Origin: Artocarpus heterophyllus
Taxonomy: Eukaryota; Streptophyta; Magnoliopsida; Rosales; Moraceae
Length of the DNA stretch: 64,000 nucleotides
Assembly: GCA_025403435.1 (NCBI GenBank)
Contig: CM046333.1
Span: 35,299,521-35,363,520 of the forward strand
Reading direction: 5' to 3'
Below, one piece after another: positions 43,718-56,171 of this stretch. The position numbers and the translations under genes are program-made. A model generated the notes under the pieces. That model worked only from the letters and a program-made list of their open reading frames with translations. It was not told where the DNA came from and made no database searches. Numbering within the stretch: the stretch's first letter is position 1; each line of letters starts with the position of its first letter.

Positions 43718-44927
43718 TTCAATTTCGTATAGACTCGAGCCATACTGTTTTTCTATTTTTATTATTAAAGAAAAAAATCATTTATAGAGTCAATGTCACT
43801 TTTTTATTATTTTTTATTTTTTCACATTTATTGTGTCATTGTTTCTTTATAATTTGTATACGTTTTTCAAGCGCGACAAAGTTTTAAGTATTATATTAAT
43901 AACATCCGTTAGACCAGAACAGTGAACCATGCAACAAGGTTTAGACCCTTGAGCAAAATAAATCCATAAAAGTTCGTGCTAAACAGGGAATGTTGGTCAA
44001 AACATAATAGCTCTAATCTAGACTCAGACTTTCACGGGGTCAAAAAAGAGAAGGGGTGACACATGGAGGTGTCATCATCTTCTACAATTTCTTAACCCAA
44101 TTCCAAGTAGAGTAAAACCACAGAACAAAGCACTCCGCTTCACTTCTTTGACCCCTAACATTAAGAGAAACATAGGGTAAATTCATCATGAATAAAACAC
44201 ACATTACGAAATCCAGAAGACATGATCCCGCATACATGTGTTCAACATCAGTTGAGCTTATTGCTAATGAGTTCCTTGTTTCTAGAATGTTGGTTCTCTT
44301 TTTTCTTCGTCATGCAGAGCCTCTTGAAACCATGAAAATTTTTAATCTATGTAAGACAGAGAATCTTATTTGATGAAGTTACGGGCTCATCAAGGACGTA
44401 AGAAATAAAACATCCCCTCTCCGGAAAAGCCATATAGGATTTTGTGCAGAGTCAGATCCAGACAATATAAATCCACACTCCTATGCTATGCTTGCACAGC
44501 GCACGCCATTCTCAGGTGTATTCGTTTTTTATGATAATAAGAAATGCATGGAATTTGATCAAAATAATATAAGGAAATATACTATTTCATTATTCTAACA
44601 TGGAGAAATAGGATATCTAGATTTACAACCTTTCTTTGATAAAGAACTGATGTCGGATAGATTAGAGCGACAAAGAAGAATAAGGAGGAACATATCATTC
44701 ATTTATTTGCCATAGTTTAAAAAAGAATTATATAGCCAGGGCTGTTTATCGATAGGCGATTAAATACAAATAGGGGACTAATACGAATAGGAAAGTAAAT
44801 GAACAACTAACGGAAACTACCTAATTGTCACAAATTAAAAAAAAATTAAAAAAAAAAACTGACTGAAATAGTTTTGGTCCTCTTGGAAAACTATTAAACT
44901 ATAAAGTATTAGGAAATAGAACGATAC
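43718..44927. other. Probable intron sequence of the 98-aa protein gene
   Basis: No separate gene is seen. Short frames (43681-43887 and 44188-44373 on the plus strand) have no recognisable content. The stretch lies between the Copia insertion and the candidate upstream exons. Confidence 0.35.
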
Positions 44928-45010
44928 CATATTCTTTTTCTGTTCTTGTTCCTCATCAAGCGCAGATAGAGACTCTAGGGACTGAAAAGCTCTGGCTTGG
45001 AACTCTTGGG
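44928..45010 (-). other. Candidate internal exon
   Basis: The minus strand has CCTCCGCCACAG, an acceptor-like site, then 83 bp that stay open (QSLESLSALDEEQEQKKNM in one frame), ending ATG followed by GTATCG, a plausible donor. It could be an alternative 5' exon of the 98-aa gene. Evidence is weak. Confidence 0.25.
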
Positions 45011-45812
45011 CTGTGGCGGAGGGCCACACTCAAACTTAGAATTTTGATTTTTAACTGTAAAATTTTTCAAAATTTTCATTTGTTCTCCTACTTTAGAAGA
45101 AAAGATATAACTCTGTCCCACTCATTATTTAAAATACATAACTATGTCTTCATTTAACAAAAATCATCTCTCTAATTTCTTTCATGGTGCCCCATTGGCA
45201 CCAAAAAAAAAAAGAAAGAAAGAAAAGAGGCTCCACTACTGACACTAAGGTTCTTGAAGTTTTGAGGCGATGATACAAAAAGGTTTCATTTTGACAGCTA
45301 GTAAGAAGCCTGAGAATCATGCTTCTAGAAAATTCTATGAAAGCATGTAAATTCGAGTTTTCTGGGCTATTTCACGGGTTAAATATTTGATGAATTGATG
45401 GTAAAGTACCTAGAAAAGGTAACAAAATGGTGTAAACAAGATGCCCTTTTTACATGCTCATTTACCCAAGTTACAAATTCGATTTAACGTGGCTAAAGAG
45501 GACAACCCTTGAGAGAAACAAATCAATTCTCTCAAGCAAACGCATACTATACGATTAAAGCAAAAACCCAAATCACTATTTTCAAGAAGAGCAAAATCTT
45601 CACTGGAATCTCTAGCAAATAGGCAAAACTGAAATTCCATTTTCGACCGACACCAAGATTTAAGGCCCCCAAATTGACGAACACCCAAAAAAAAAAATCA
45701 CATGAATAAGATCCAAGGCAATAACTAGACGAATCAAAGCAAGTAGCAGTGAAGTAGAGATTACATAAATCTTAAGAGAAAGGAAAAGATCACAGCGAGA
45801 AGAAGATCTTAC

Positions 45813-45900
45813 TGAAGAATAACTCTGGACGTGCAAAATCTTCCAAGCAGGAATTTAGATGATTCTTTGGGGGCTGAAAAGAAGGATCTGAGCGGAGACC
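45813..45900 (-). other. Probable first, untranslated exon of the 98-aa protein gene
   Basis: The transcript-like sequence TCTCCGCTCAGATCC ... GTTATTCTTCA ends in the strong donor GTAAGATC (intron from 45812). A TATA box lies about 30 bp upstream of the predicted start. No ATG precedes the donor. The link to the coding exon at 39277 is inferred from shared strand and the acceptor before that ATG. Confidence 0.4.
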
Positions 45901-45921
45901 AGAAAGTAGGAAAGAAATTAG

Positions 45922-45930
45922 TATTTATAT
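45922..45930 (-). promoter_or_regulatory. TATA box upstream of the untranslated exon
   Basis: On the minus strand, CTCATATAAATACTA has the form and position of a plant core promoter for a start near 45895. Confidence 0.5.
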
Positions 45931-46211
45931 GAGCAGTTAAAAAGATTCTCTGGAGTTAAATTTACTAAGGAGCGTTTTGTAGGTGATTTTTTATATTTGT
46001 ATTTTCCAGCTTCACGTCAAGTCGTCAAGGCTTGCCTGTCCCACATCACCTGAGATGCTATTCTGTCTTCGACGTGTAAGCAAGAAACCATTACTTCTTC
46101 TGAGCAAAGAAAAAAAATAGAAAAAAGAAATGAAAAAAAAAATAGTAGTCACCTTTACTAACTAATTTTCAACTTTTTTTTTCAACTAATTTATATTGGT
46201 GCACGTCCCTG

Positions 46212-46238
46212 TTTTTTTTTTTTTTTTTTTTTTTTTTT
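46212..46238. repeat. Poly(T) run
   Basis: About 27 consecutive T; on the minus strand it could be the poly(A) tail of a retroposed sequence, but no body is recognised. Confidence 0.8.
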
Positions 46239-47020
46239 GCACTTTGCAATTTAGGCCTAAGCTTTTAATTTTCACATTCTGCATTCAAAAATCAAAAGCT
46301 TTCGAAAACCTAGTCAGATTGATAAGGAACATCAATTCGTTGAATGGAAATTGGGGTCAAGGGTCAAAATTAAAAATGTCATAGTCCAATTTGATGACTA
46401 AAGAAAAGCTTAGAGTTTATTTTGTGCAAAAATTATTGTCGATTTGTTATTGAACCATAGTTGCAACAATTTTAAATTTAGGTTCTCATTTTTAGAGATG
46501 CAAGGATGGGCGGGCCCAGCCCGACCCAACCTGTTCTCCTTAGGCCTATCAGGCTGTGGGCCGACTTGGCCCAACTGACGAATTTTGTAGACCGAGCCAG
46601 GCCGACCCAATTAGAATTACCTAGGCCTAGCCCACACCACAGGCCAATTTTATGTAGGCCAGGCTAGGTCATGCCGTGGGCCTTGAATGAGTTAGCCCAT
46701 TCGAGTCCATCTATGAGTTAGGATAGGTAGGCCTATCTTGGCCCATCATAGGTTTAGATGGGCCAGCCCATCTAAGCATACAATTTTTAATTTTTTTATT
46801 TTTAAATTTTGAAATAAGTTAACAAATATAAAAGTTTGAATATTCAATGGAAATATGAAAAGGGATAATTTATTTACGATTGCTTCGTTAAAAACTTTTC
46901 CAAGAAAAACCCAGTGGGATAAAATATTAATAAGAAAAAAAGAGTACAATCAAGATAATTATATATAAGATGTTTGCAAAATTACTAAAAAAAAACATAA
47001 AAAATAAATATTGTTCATAA

Positions 47021-49143
47021 TTACAATGTATTACTCCTAGTGAGAGTATCAAAAATGTCCAAATTTTCAAATTCATCAACCCAATCATCTTGAACTTCTT
47101 GGCTTCCTCTGCGAGCATCCTCCCAATCTTTGACGCACATTACTGCTTCCAGAATATCGTTACTCACATGTGCACGCCGTTCATCAAGTACTCTATCACT
47201 GCAACTAAATATTTATTCACTTATAACTGTCGACACTGGTATGGTTTGTATATTACGAGCCATTCTAGAGAACACAGGAAAAGTTCTTGACTGTGATCTT
47301 CAAAATGACAAAAGATCAAACTTATTAAAATCATGACCACCACCTTGCTCATTGAAAATAAATGCCACAAAATTTGTTTCCAATTAGTTTTCCAATTCAG
47401 TGCGTGTTAAAGATGTGGATGATGCACCGAAGCTAAATTTGGTGTAGCTAATCATACTTTCCCATGAAGAACCATGTGGTACAGATGTAGTACTCGCTAA
47501 AGGTGTAGGGGATACTATTTGGCCTCCTTCTTATTTTTTCATTATTTATGTAGTAAATATGTTGTTAATTTTTGCTTGCACATTTTGAATAGTTATGATG
47601 TCAGAATGCACCTTTAGTTTTTCCCCTATTCTCTTAAGTAAATATTCAACACCAGCTAATTTAACTTTTGGATCCAATACAGTGCCTATGCAATACAAGA
47701 GTGGAACGCGCTCCCAATAGTTTTTGAAGTTTTGTTCCATGAACTCAACAAATGCCCTAAACATGTGAGAAACTCTATGCATATCGAAGGTTACAGCAAT
47801 GTTGTACAATTTATATAATGCATGAGGAGAGGTAGGATAGTACACACCTGAGAGTTGGGATAGTACAAACCTGAGAGTTGGAGAGTGGCTTCATAAAAAA
47901 CCTTAAAGAAATGGTAAAAGCATGAAGTAATTTGCTAATCAAATTCTTGAAGAGCTCAGTTGGATTCTTCAAGTTGTAATACGTAGTTATGACCTCTTTG
48001 TATGGTAGGCATGCATTCAGCATCAAATATGTTGAATTCCACTAGTGTCCCATGTTAGTTGGAAGTTTTTTAGGTTTCATGCTTGCTCTCTTGTAAAGTT
48101 TAACAAACTCTTCAATCCGAGAGCTAGAACTTACTATGTAACCCAAGGCCATTCGAATATTTTCTACACAACCTTGAAAAAATTTCATGCCATCTTGAAC
48201 ACACAAGTTAATAATATGACAAGCACATCTTTGGTGAAAAATTGTTTCGCCATATTGTGGTCTCAAAGTTGTCTTGAAAAGGTTAATAGCAACAGTATTA
48301 GTAGATGCATTGTCAAATGTGATGCTCAAAACCTTTACTTTAATGCCATAAAAATCAAAATCCATGATGACATCATGAATGGCCTTGGCATCATGCGGAT
48401 AAGGCATTGGCCAAAAAGCAATTAACGTTTTCTAAAAAGACCAATCTTTATCCACATAATATGCAGTTACATAGATATAACTAGTTTTGGAATGAACTTT
48501 CTACAAATCAGATGTGCATGCAACAGATGCAGTGAATGAACTAAATTCAGTTACTAAATTTTTCCTCATTGCATGAAAAACTTTCATGGTGTCAGCTCTT
48601 GTGGTAGTTCTTGAAACACACCTATATTGTGGATTATAAGTATTTTGAATGTACTCCTCAAAGGCCAGATCATTAGTAAGACTAATTGGTTGTTGAGCAC
48701 TAGCTAAATATCTAGTGTGCCATTCTCTAGCTCTTTGTTGGTCATATGATCAATTGGTAACACTACCATCGGGGCTAAATTGAAGTGTTTCTTGATGACA
48801 ATCAACACCACTTATACGCTGCTTAACTTCACACTTTTTGTGATGCCTTTCTAAGTAACCAGTGATAGAAGAGGATTTACCTGTGCAGTCTTGTTTGCAC
48901 ACTTTGCAAATTGCATGTTCTTCTATTACACCATTCTTATTTGTACAGGTTACTAAATCAAAATACCTCCAAATTGGTAAAGTTTGTTGCACTTTCCTTG
49001 TGTCTTTATGAGTCACTTCGAAGGAGCCACCAACTTGAGATAGTAAGTCAGCTTCAATTTCTTCATGTGGATCATTAAATTATTCTTCAATGTGATGACA
49101 CCAAATTCAAAACATTGATTCTCTTTCCATGTGATGGCGCCAT
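47021..49143 (-). pseudogene. hAT transposase, inactivated
   Basis: From a possible ATG at 49143 the BED zinc finger is recognisable (LPIWRYFDLVTCTNKNGVIE; CKVCKQDC; YLERHHKKC). The RNase H-like region follows, with ITFDNASTNTVAINLFKTTL (the Asp of the second catalytic block) and FHQRCACHIINLCVQDGMK (the C..H motif). Then come LYCIGTVLDPKVKLAGVEYL and the dimerisation domain (IPVSTVISE..FSCSDRVLDE; VMCVKDWEDARR). The frame ends FDTLTRSNTL and a stop at 47021. At least six stops or shifts separate these parts (for example near 48745, 48040 and 47540), so no active enzyme is made. Confidence 0.88.
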
Positions 49144-49539
49144 TGCTTAAATAAAAAATAACAATAAATTAATGTAACAATATTAATAAAAATTAAATAA
49201 AATAATTACACAATAAAATTAACTTATAACAATACAAAATTAATGAACAACAAATGAAATAAATTATACCTTCAAGTTTTTTTCCTTTCTGAAGAACTCT
49301 AAGTTAACCAAAAAAAAAGTTGACAATACGCAAGATTTAGGAAGTTTGTTGAATAAGTATCTTTGTGAATTTTCTTCGTCTATTTATAGGTAAAAAAGTT
49401 TATTTTTTATTTTTTAATCTTTTTTTTAATTTTTTTCTTTCAAATGTGATTTGATTAGGCAATTCACTAAAGACTTAAAATCTCAGCTTTGCACATTGCA
49501 AGCTTTCCTTTTAAGCCTCTATATTAGGCCTGCCCCTTT

Positions 49540-50480
49540 ATAATTGCATGGGGGAATCTAATGTCATGTTCACTCATAGGTGAATATGACATGTGTATAT
49601 TATATAATATTTTATTCTTATGTGTATTAAATAATATATATATATATATATATATATTAAAAATATAGTATTTTGATGTGATAATACATGACCTACAGAC
49701 TCAGTATTTGATTCTCAACTTTGCTTCTCAAAAGCAAAGCATGCCTACAAGAAAAAGAATAAAAAAAAGAAAAGAAAAGAAAAGAAAAAGAGCTTGCCAT
49801 ACCTATTATGATGTGATGTGCATAGGAGGAATCTAATGCCATATTCACTGACGGGTGAATATGGCATGTATATATATTATATAATATTTAATTTTTATAT
49901 GTATTAAATAATATATATTAAATGTATACTATTTTGATGTGATAATACATGACCTATAAACTTAGTATCTGATTCTCGCCTTTGCTTCTCAAAAGCAAAG
50001 CATGCCTACAAGAAAAAAATAAAAAAAAATAAAAAGAAAAGAAAAAGAGCTTGCCAGGCCTATTGCGATGTAATGTGCATGGGAGAATCTAATGCCATGT
50101 TCACTCACATGAGAATATAGCATGCATATATATTATATAATATTTAATTCTTATATGCATTAAATAATATATATACACATTAAATGTATAGCATTTTGGT
50201 GTGATAATATATAACCTATAGGCTTGATATCTGATTCTCAATTTTGTTTCTTAAAAGCAAAGCATGCCTACAAGAAAAAAAAATTAAAAAAAATGAAAAG
50301 AAAAGAAAAGAGCTTACTAGGCTTATTGCAACGTGATGTGTGAGGCCTTGTCTCAGCTTTGCTTCTTAGAAGAAGCAAAGCATGCCTGCAAGCCAAAAAA
50401 AAAAAAACTTGCCATGATGTGATGTGTGAGGCGTTTTGTTGGAGAATGCCATACTCAGCCATGTTCACTCATAAATGAAC
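49540..50480. repeat. Tandem array of ~250-275 bp units with internal hairpins, inside the hAT element
   Basis: Three full units and a partial fourth start GAATCTAATG at about 49554, 49829 and 50085 (partial near 50442). Each carries GTGAATATG-CATG, a TATATTATATAATATTTAAT block and the inverted repeat GCTTTGCTT...AAGCAAAGC. It lies between the transposase start and the right terminus. Confidence 0.85.
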
Positions 50481-50764
50481 ATAGAAAAATACATCTATAT
50501 ATATAAATGAAATTGGGCCACAATGAGCCTTTAGTGGGCTGGCCCATTGTGGGCCTATATGGGAGTTACATGGGCTGGGATGGGCCGACCCATTATGGCC
50601 TAGACACGTTGGCCCAGCCTGGCCCGTGATTTTTCATGGGCCATGTCAGGCTAGCCCATAGGTTGGCCCATGGACTGGCTCATGTCGGCCTGGCCCATCG
50701 CTGCATCAAGACGGGCTCAGGCCAACCCACAGGCCCAGCCCATAGCTACATCTCTACTCATTTT

Positions 50765-53700
50765 CTATATTAAAAGTTCCAATTTCCGGCCACTGATGAA
50801 TTCAAGATGCACTGATGAAATAAGAAAAAAAAACTTTTTTTAAATTAAAAAATGACCTCATTTGTCAACAATGGAGTAGTGACACCAATGTGTCAGATCA
50901 TTGCAAAGGGACTCTAAGGCCAAGATTAACAACGTGTCTATAGGTATAAGTGAAATAATAAATTGTGCAAAGTGTGTTTTATAGAGGGTTGGTAGAATTC
51001 TAGTTAGGATATTCCTTACCGAAGTTAATGCGAAAGAGGCGAAGAAATGGCAAAACGTTAAAAGCCTTTTCTCCTATAAATAAAGGTATTTATAATAGGG
51101 GTATAAAGGTGATATGAATTATCTCACCTCTTTTGGTATACTGTGTGTTAGGTTCGTACACATTGCTCTCATTCATTTTTAGTATTAGGCAATCTATGGC
51201 TCAACTGAAGTGGTTCAACCAGTTTTACTAGCATTGCTTGTCAAGTAAAAGTGCAACACCTGTAGTACAATTGACCTGTATGTTTCACTATTGCTTGTCT
51301 TTCTATAATATCAAAGGTTGAACCACTCAGTTTATTATTTATGTAAGGTTTCTGTAGCAATCGTAATACAATCTGTAGTTGTTTCCAACATTGTTTCCGT
51401 TATGTGTCATAGAAGGTGTTGCAACACATTGTATAATACTTATTGTGCAAATTTCAAAACGGCCCTGTTATTTATTTCAAAAGTTAAATCTCTCAGTTTA
51501 TAGTGTGTCAAGTTTGCTTTAGCAACTGTAGTGCAGTCTGTGATTGATTCTGAAACTATTTCCATTATATGTTTCACAAAGTGTTGCAACATTATAGTAC
51601 AGTTTATGTTTTTGATAAAAACAAACCTCAAAAATTCTAAATCATAATTTTTGCAAAACATGAAAGTTTTAAATCTTGATGAGACAAAGGATTTTCATGA
51701 AGAAAATTTTTGAAAATTCTATTTTTAATGTGGACATTAAAACAGATTTATGAAAAGGTCTGATTGGTAAAGTTCACAAAATAACTACAAATAGAGATGT
51801 AAAAGATAGAAAACAGCTTTTGGAGAACATGTAAGTTCTAAGCCTTATTAGAATGAGAAACTTTCGTTAAAAAAAAAATCTTTATTGAAATTGTTCCTAC
51901 AATACGGTGTATGGTGGCCTTTAAAACTAATTATAAAGTGTCTTTTGGTATTAGTTTTAAAACAAAACATTTGTTTAGTGGCAAAATTTCAATTTACAAC
52001 TACTAGAGAAATTGTAACACTCAAACAATTATATGAGTATACAGTTTCACAGTTTTATCAAATTTGAATTCCAATTTAAGATATGATTTTTTAATAAAGC
52101 TTTAAACATACGAATACAAAGTTTTCAAATGATTTTCAAAAACGAAAAATTGTAAAAGCCTAAGTTGTTGACCGCAATGTTATGATGACAATTACAGATT
52201 CAACGCCTATACAAGTTTAGGAGTCAATTCTTGAATCAAAATTTCCATTAATTAATGCTCAAAATATAATAGAATACCTTTAGTGTAAGTGGGCTATATT
52301 GGACCTACTGAAATAAATAATAACCAGGCATGGGTTTAAGGACCCAACAACACTATTCATATTCAAATGGACTTTTTGTAAAAAAAAAAAACCCAATATA
52401 AGTAATATGAGAAATTATCAAGCCAAGTTATAAGAAGAAGATAATTAATTGATTACAAAATTAATTTATTAATTATCAACACTAGTATGATTCAATTAAA
52501 GACAATTGAGGATAAAAATTTATACAAGAAATTTAAGCTATAAGGATTTAAATGTAATTGATTCTTTTAACTACCCAAGTGGCCAGTTAGTTGATGAAGG
52601 GAAATTTTTAAAAAAGATCTAATTTTCTTTTTACAATTTGCTAAACTAATTAGCATAAAACAAATTAAGCTCACACTCTTAGTGGATTTTTTTTATCAAA
52701 TATAAGAATAGTGGATAAGAACGTGATAAGTTAGTAAATCTAATTTCTGGAAACCAGTAAGTAGGAATTTCGCTTACAACATGAAAATTATGATTTTTAA
52801 ATCAAGATGTTTTTATATGTTTTATGAAAACTATGAAAATGCATTATCAGTGTTATGCCATGTTAAGTCATACTATGTCTATAACTTATTACGTTTATGT
52901 TATACCATGCTTAATGACGGAACCAAAAGTTTTTCTCAGTGGAGGCACTATATAGAAAATTAGAAATAGTATTTTATTGAATAAATATATAAATATATAT
53001 ATCAATGATTGAGTGGGGCATGATTATAACTTTTCTTGTTCAATAGGTACACAACAACATATTTAAATTATTTTTTAGGGACATAACGATATATTTTAAT
53101 TATTTTATGAGGGCACAACAATATTTTTCTATTATGCTATAGGGACAAAGTTGTAATTTTCTTTCAAAATAGGAGGCATAACTAAAATTTTAAGTTACAA
53201 AATAAGGGTAAAAATATACATTTTAAAAAATAAGTGGAGGCACATGCCCCAACTCATCATAAGCTAGCTTCATTGGTGGTCATGCTTACGTTATGTTAAT
53301 GTTATATGTTATGTGTGATGTTATGCAATATTAAGTTATATTATATACTCACCTAATGTTAAGTATGGTTATGTTTTATGTTATATGATGATATATAGTA
53401 ATATGCCATACTTCATACACACATTAAGATAAGTAAAATAAATAAGATAATATATGTTAAGTTAAGTGTATCATATCAACCTCTCAAACTACGGGGAAGA
53501 TTCAAGGCCTCTCGACTTATGGGGAGGCATTCAGTATAGTCTATGATCTAAGTATCGTTGGGGACCTTTGCAAACCCTAACTTCCTGATGATCATGTGTA
53601 ATTGATAGGAACACTCGAGTCCGTTAAGTATGACAAGATAGATGCATAAAACATGTTCATAATGAAGCATAATCTGCTCATGCATATTTTGATAAATGTT

Positions 53701-54560
53701 TTAAGTTATGTTTTGCGAGCATGAGTTCCTACTTGCTAAGCAAAAGCTTATTTAGTTATGTTTATGGTGTAAGTAAGAAACCTGTTGGCATGGGTAGCTG
53801 CAAGCGGCAGACGAATAGTGAAAATAGGAGTGACCACCGCTTATAAATAAATATTCCGTAGTAGCTTTAAAAATTAAATTATGCATGTATCTTTAAATAG
53901 TTTTATGCATCTATGTTTTGAAACTGTAATTGTAATCATATTGCCTTAGATAGATTATTTAAGTTTTATATGCTGCAACGAATACTGCAACAAATATATG
54001 TAAAATTTTAAATAAGATAATTATAATGATATTTAGTTTCAGAAATATTTTAAAAAACATTATTTTGATTTAAGAAATATTTTAAAAGAAACTGATAAAA
54101 CTAATTTAAGTAATTATTGTTATGTTAGAAAAGAAATATTACGAAAACCTAAATACTTTACGAATATATATGTTTATGTACAGTATTAAATAGTTAAATA
54201 ACAGCCACATAAGTAAAATCGTTGCAAAAATGGTGCTTGGCAAAATCAGCTATAGGTAAAACTTTTAGTTGCTATAGTGTAGCTCTCATATGCTATAGTA
54301 ATCAGAAAAAGTAAGTAATAGTGTAAAGTTGTCACATGCTACAATTTTTAGTTCAAAAGCTTCTGTCCTAACTATACTTCCCAAAAACCTTATAAGGTAG
54401 CTCTTACATAGTTTCCCATGGTCAACTTCGGTTAACGTGGATGTGTCACGTGTCCTTGCATGATGCTTCCATGTGGTCGTCTTTTGTAATAATCCCAACA
54501 AGTATCCTAACAAGTACTGTTATCATTGTTCATTTGACCATGACTTGTAACTACCTAGAA
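50765..54560. other. Repeat-rich gene-free interval
   Basis: No gene is supported. The plus strand at 51051-51095 has CCTATAAATAAAGG, like an LTR promoter. At about 52740-53860 the words TAGGAATTTCGCTTAC and GAGTTCCTACTTGC resemble Tekay-type LTR sequence. An inner segment, 52918-53280, starting GGAACCAAAAGTTTTTCTCAG and ending near AAGCTAGCTTCATT, is a commonly seen plant repeat type. Boundaries could not be defined. Confidence 0.3.
51310..51605. repeat. Diverged tandem duplication, period about 167 bp
   Basis: Two units share CTCAGTTTAT, GCAA(T/C)(C/T)GTA, CAGTCTGT-like and AAGGTGTTGCAACA-like text, at about 51310 and 51478. Confidence 0.6.
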
Positions 54561-54774
54561 AAAATAAGAGAAAATATTTTAGGGTAAAGTACTTCAATAG
54601 TCCCTAACCTTTAGTGAAATGAACATTTGGTCCCAACCTTTTTTTTAATTTAATTGACCCAAACATTTGATTTTAGCCCTACGTGAAGGGCATATGACCA
54701 CTTTAGTTAGAGTATTTTAGTAAAACACCTAATATATTTTGAAGAAATTAAAATGAAAACATAAAAAATAAAAA

Positions 54775-54965
54775 AAATGATGAATATGAACAACAATTTG
54801 ATAAACAATCTAATGAATAGTAAAACATAAATATGATGAACAACAATCTGATAAACAATCTAATGAATAATAAAACATAAATATGATGAATATCCAACAA
54901 ATAACAATCTGATAAACAATCTAATGAATAGTAAAACATAAATATGATGAATATCCAATCTCTCT
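54775..54965. repeat. Three tandem copies of a ~60-68 bp unit
   Basis: The unit TGATGAATAT-AACAA..CTGATAAACAATCTAATGAA, followed by TAGTAAAACATAAATATGAT, is repeated three times with small length differences. Confidence 0.9.
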
Positions 54966-55329
54966 CTTCATAGGAGACCACGAACAACCAACTAAATGAG
55001 GCAAAATTAAGACAAGCTTTAGCAAAAAGTGCAAATATGATGAACAATCTCAATCAAAAAACAAAAACAAACTCAAAATCCATTATTAAAAAACAAAACA
55101 AAAAAACTTCCGCAATCGACTCCCCAACCCTCTTAAGTAACCCCTGTTGATGCTTACCAGAGCCTGGTGGCAGATCAACACCACATGCGGCTATGCACAT
55201 TGGATAGCTCTCCCCTTGTTCATCTCTGCCTGATTGGGTGGACCTGCAACAAGAGGAGGGACGCTTCAGGAGCAAGAAAAAGACAGGTAAATCAATAGAC
55301 AAGGGCTTTCTGACGCTGAAGGCAGGTGT

Positions 55330-55782
55330 TGCTCAGCAGAGAACAGGAACTTGTTAGGTGGGAAGAAGCATGCATGCCGGATGCAATAAATGCACCCTAT
55401 TTTTAGGTTGTCACTTGGATCGGGTGTTAGGTGAGTTTTACCCACAACCGTGTGTCACATTAAGGCATGTCAAAAAGCGGAAGACAAGTGTCGTGCCCTC
55501 TATCGGTGATTATTTCCCATCGACGATAAGTTGTCCACGATCTATTGACCAGTGATGGCTAGTAGCAGCCCTCTTACAAGTGAAAATAATCTAAACTGAG
55601 CTGGTGCCTGACCTGAGGAGGCGACCAGTTGTGGTGCGGCCCGAGGGACCCTAAAAAGCACCTCAAACAAACGATCCAAGCTTATCAGGATCAGTTATTA
55701 GTTCCCTATAGCTTTACCGAGCTTATTGGCCAACAACCTAGAGTAAGGCTCCTCGGTGGTGGTGTCGAGCTCACCCTCAACA
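55330..55782 (-). repeat. Probable 3' LTR of the Tat-type Gypsy element (outer boundary not found)
   Basis: On the minus strand a purine tract CTGGGGGGCTA (55794-55783) is followed by TGTTGAGGGTGAGCTCG, the expected tract-LTR junction. The LTR would extend leftwards; its outer end and target duplication could not be identified, so the left coordinate is a rough guess based on the change in base composition. Confidence 0.4.
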
Positions 55783-56008
55783 ATAGCCCCCCAGTTCACC
55801 TGGTCGATGCTCGGCTGGGTAGACTATGCCGAGAGGGTGAGGTCGGCTCAGGACGAAAGTCTAAACAATGTCCCAAGATAGTAGGAGATGAAAGGCCACA
55901 CGATGAAGTTTGGAGGGACACATGTCGTAATGCGATCAAGTACTTCCTTGACAGGCGTAATCATCGCGCCTCTTCATCTTTCGTACCCAGGTTTCATGTT
56001 TAGTGCGG

Positions 56009-56018
56009 CTATAAATAG
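56009..56018 (+). promoter_or_regulatory. TATA box on the plus strand, antisense to the Gypsy pol
   Basis: GGCTATAAATAGGGC lies about 160 bp before the first ATG (56172) of the antisense gene, inside the internal region of the element rather than in the LTR. It suggests the antisense gene has its own promoter. Confidence 0.5.
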
Positions 56019-56171
56019 GGCTTTTCTCCCTGTCATTTTCACGTGCAATCAAGGCCACACTTTGCTACCCTTAAGATTTAGCTGTTGAGCCGTAGTTGAC
56101 AACCCAAGAACTCTTTATTCCTAAGCTTCCACAACCCAATCAAGTAATTTCTCGAGGAGCGCATAAAAACA

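Larger units (their letters stand above)
46493..50756 (-). mobile_element. hAT transposon with intact ends and perfect 8-bp target duplication
   Basis: Ends TAGAGATGCAAGGATGGGCG and, inverted, TAGAGATGTAGCTATGGGCT. The direct duplication CTCATTTT is exact (46485-46492 and 50757-50764). Both subterminal regions are dense in GGGCC/GGCCCA words (46505-46760 and 50510-50750), likely transposase-binding repeats. A BED-type hAT transposase pseudogene lies on the minus strand inside, and an array of ~250-bp repeats with hairpins fills the 5' side. Length is 4264 bp. It is a formerly autonomous element of the hAT superfamily. Confidence 0.92.

Noticed and set aside
50268..50468. 66-codon minus-strand frame
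   Set aside because: It falls in the repeat array of the hAT element and has no resemblance to the transposase.
55054..55302. 82-codon minus-strand frame as a host gene
   Set aside because: No recognised motif or splice support, and it lies beside or within the presumed LTR of the Gypsy element.
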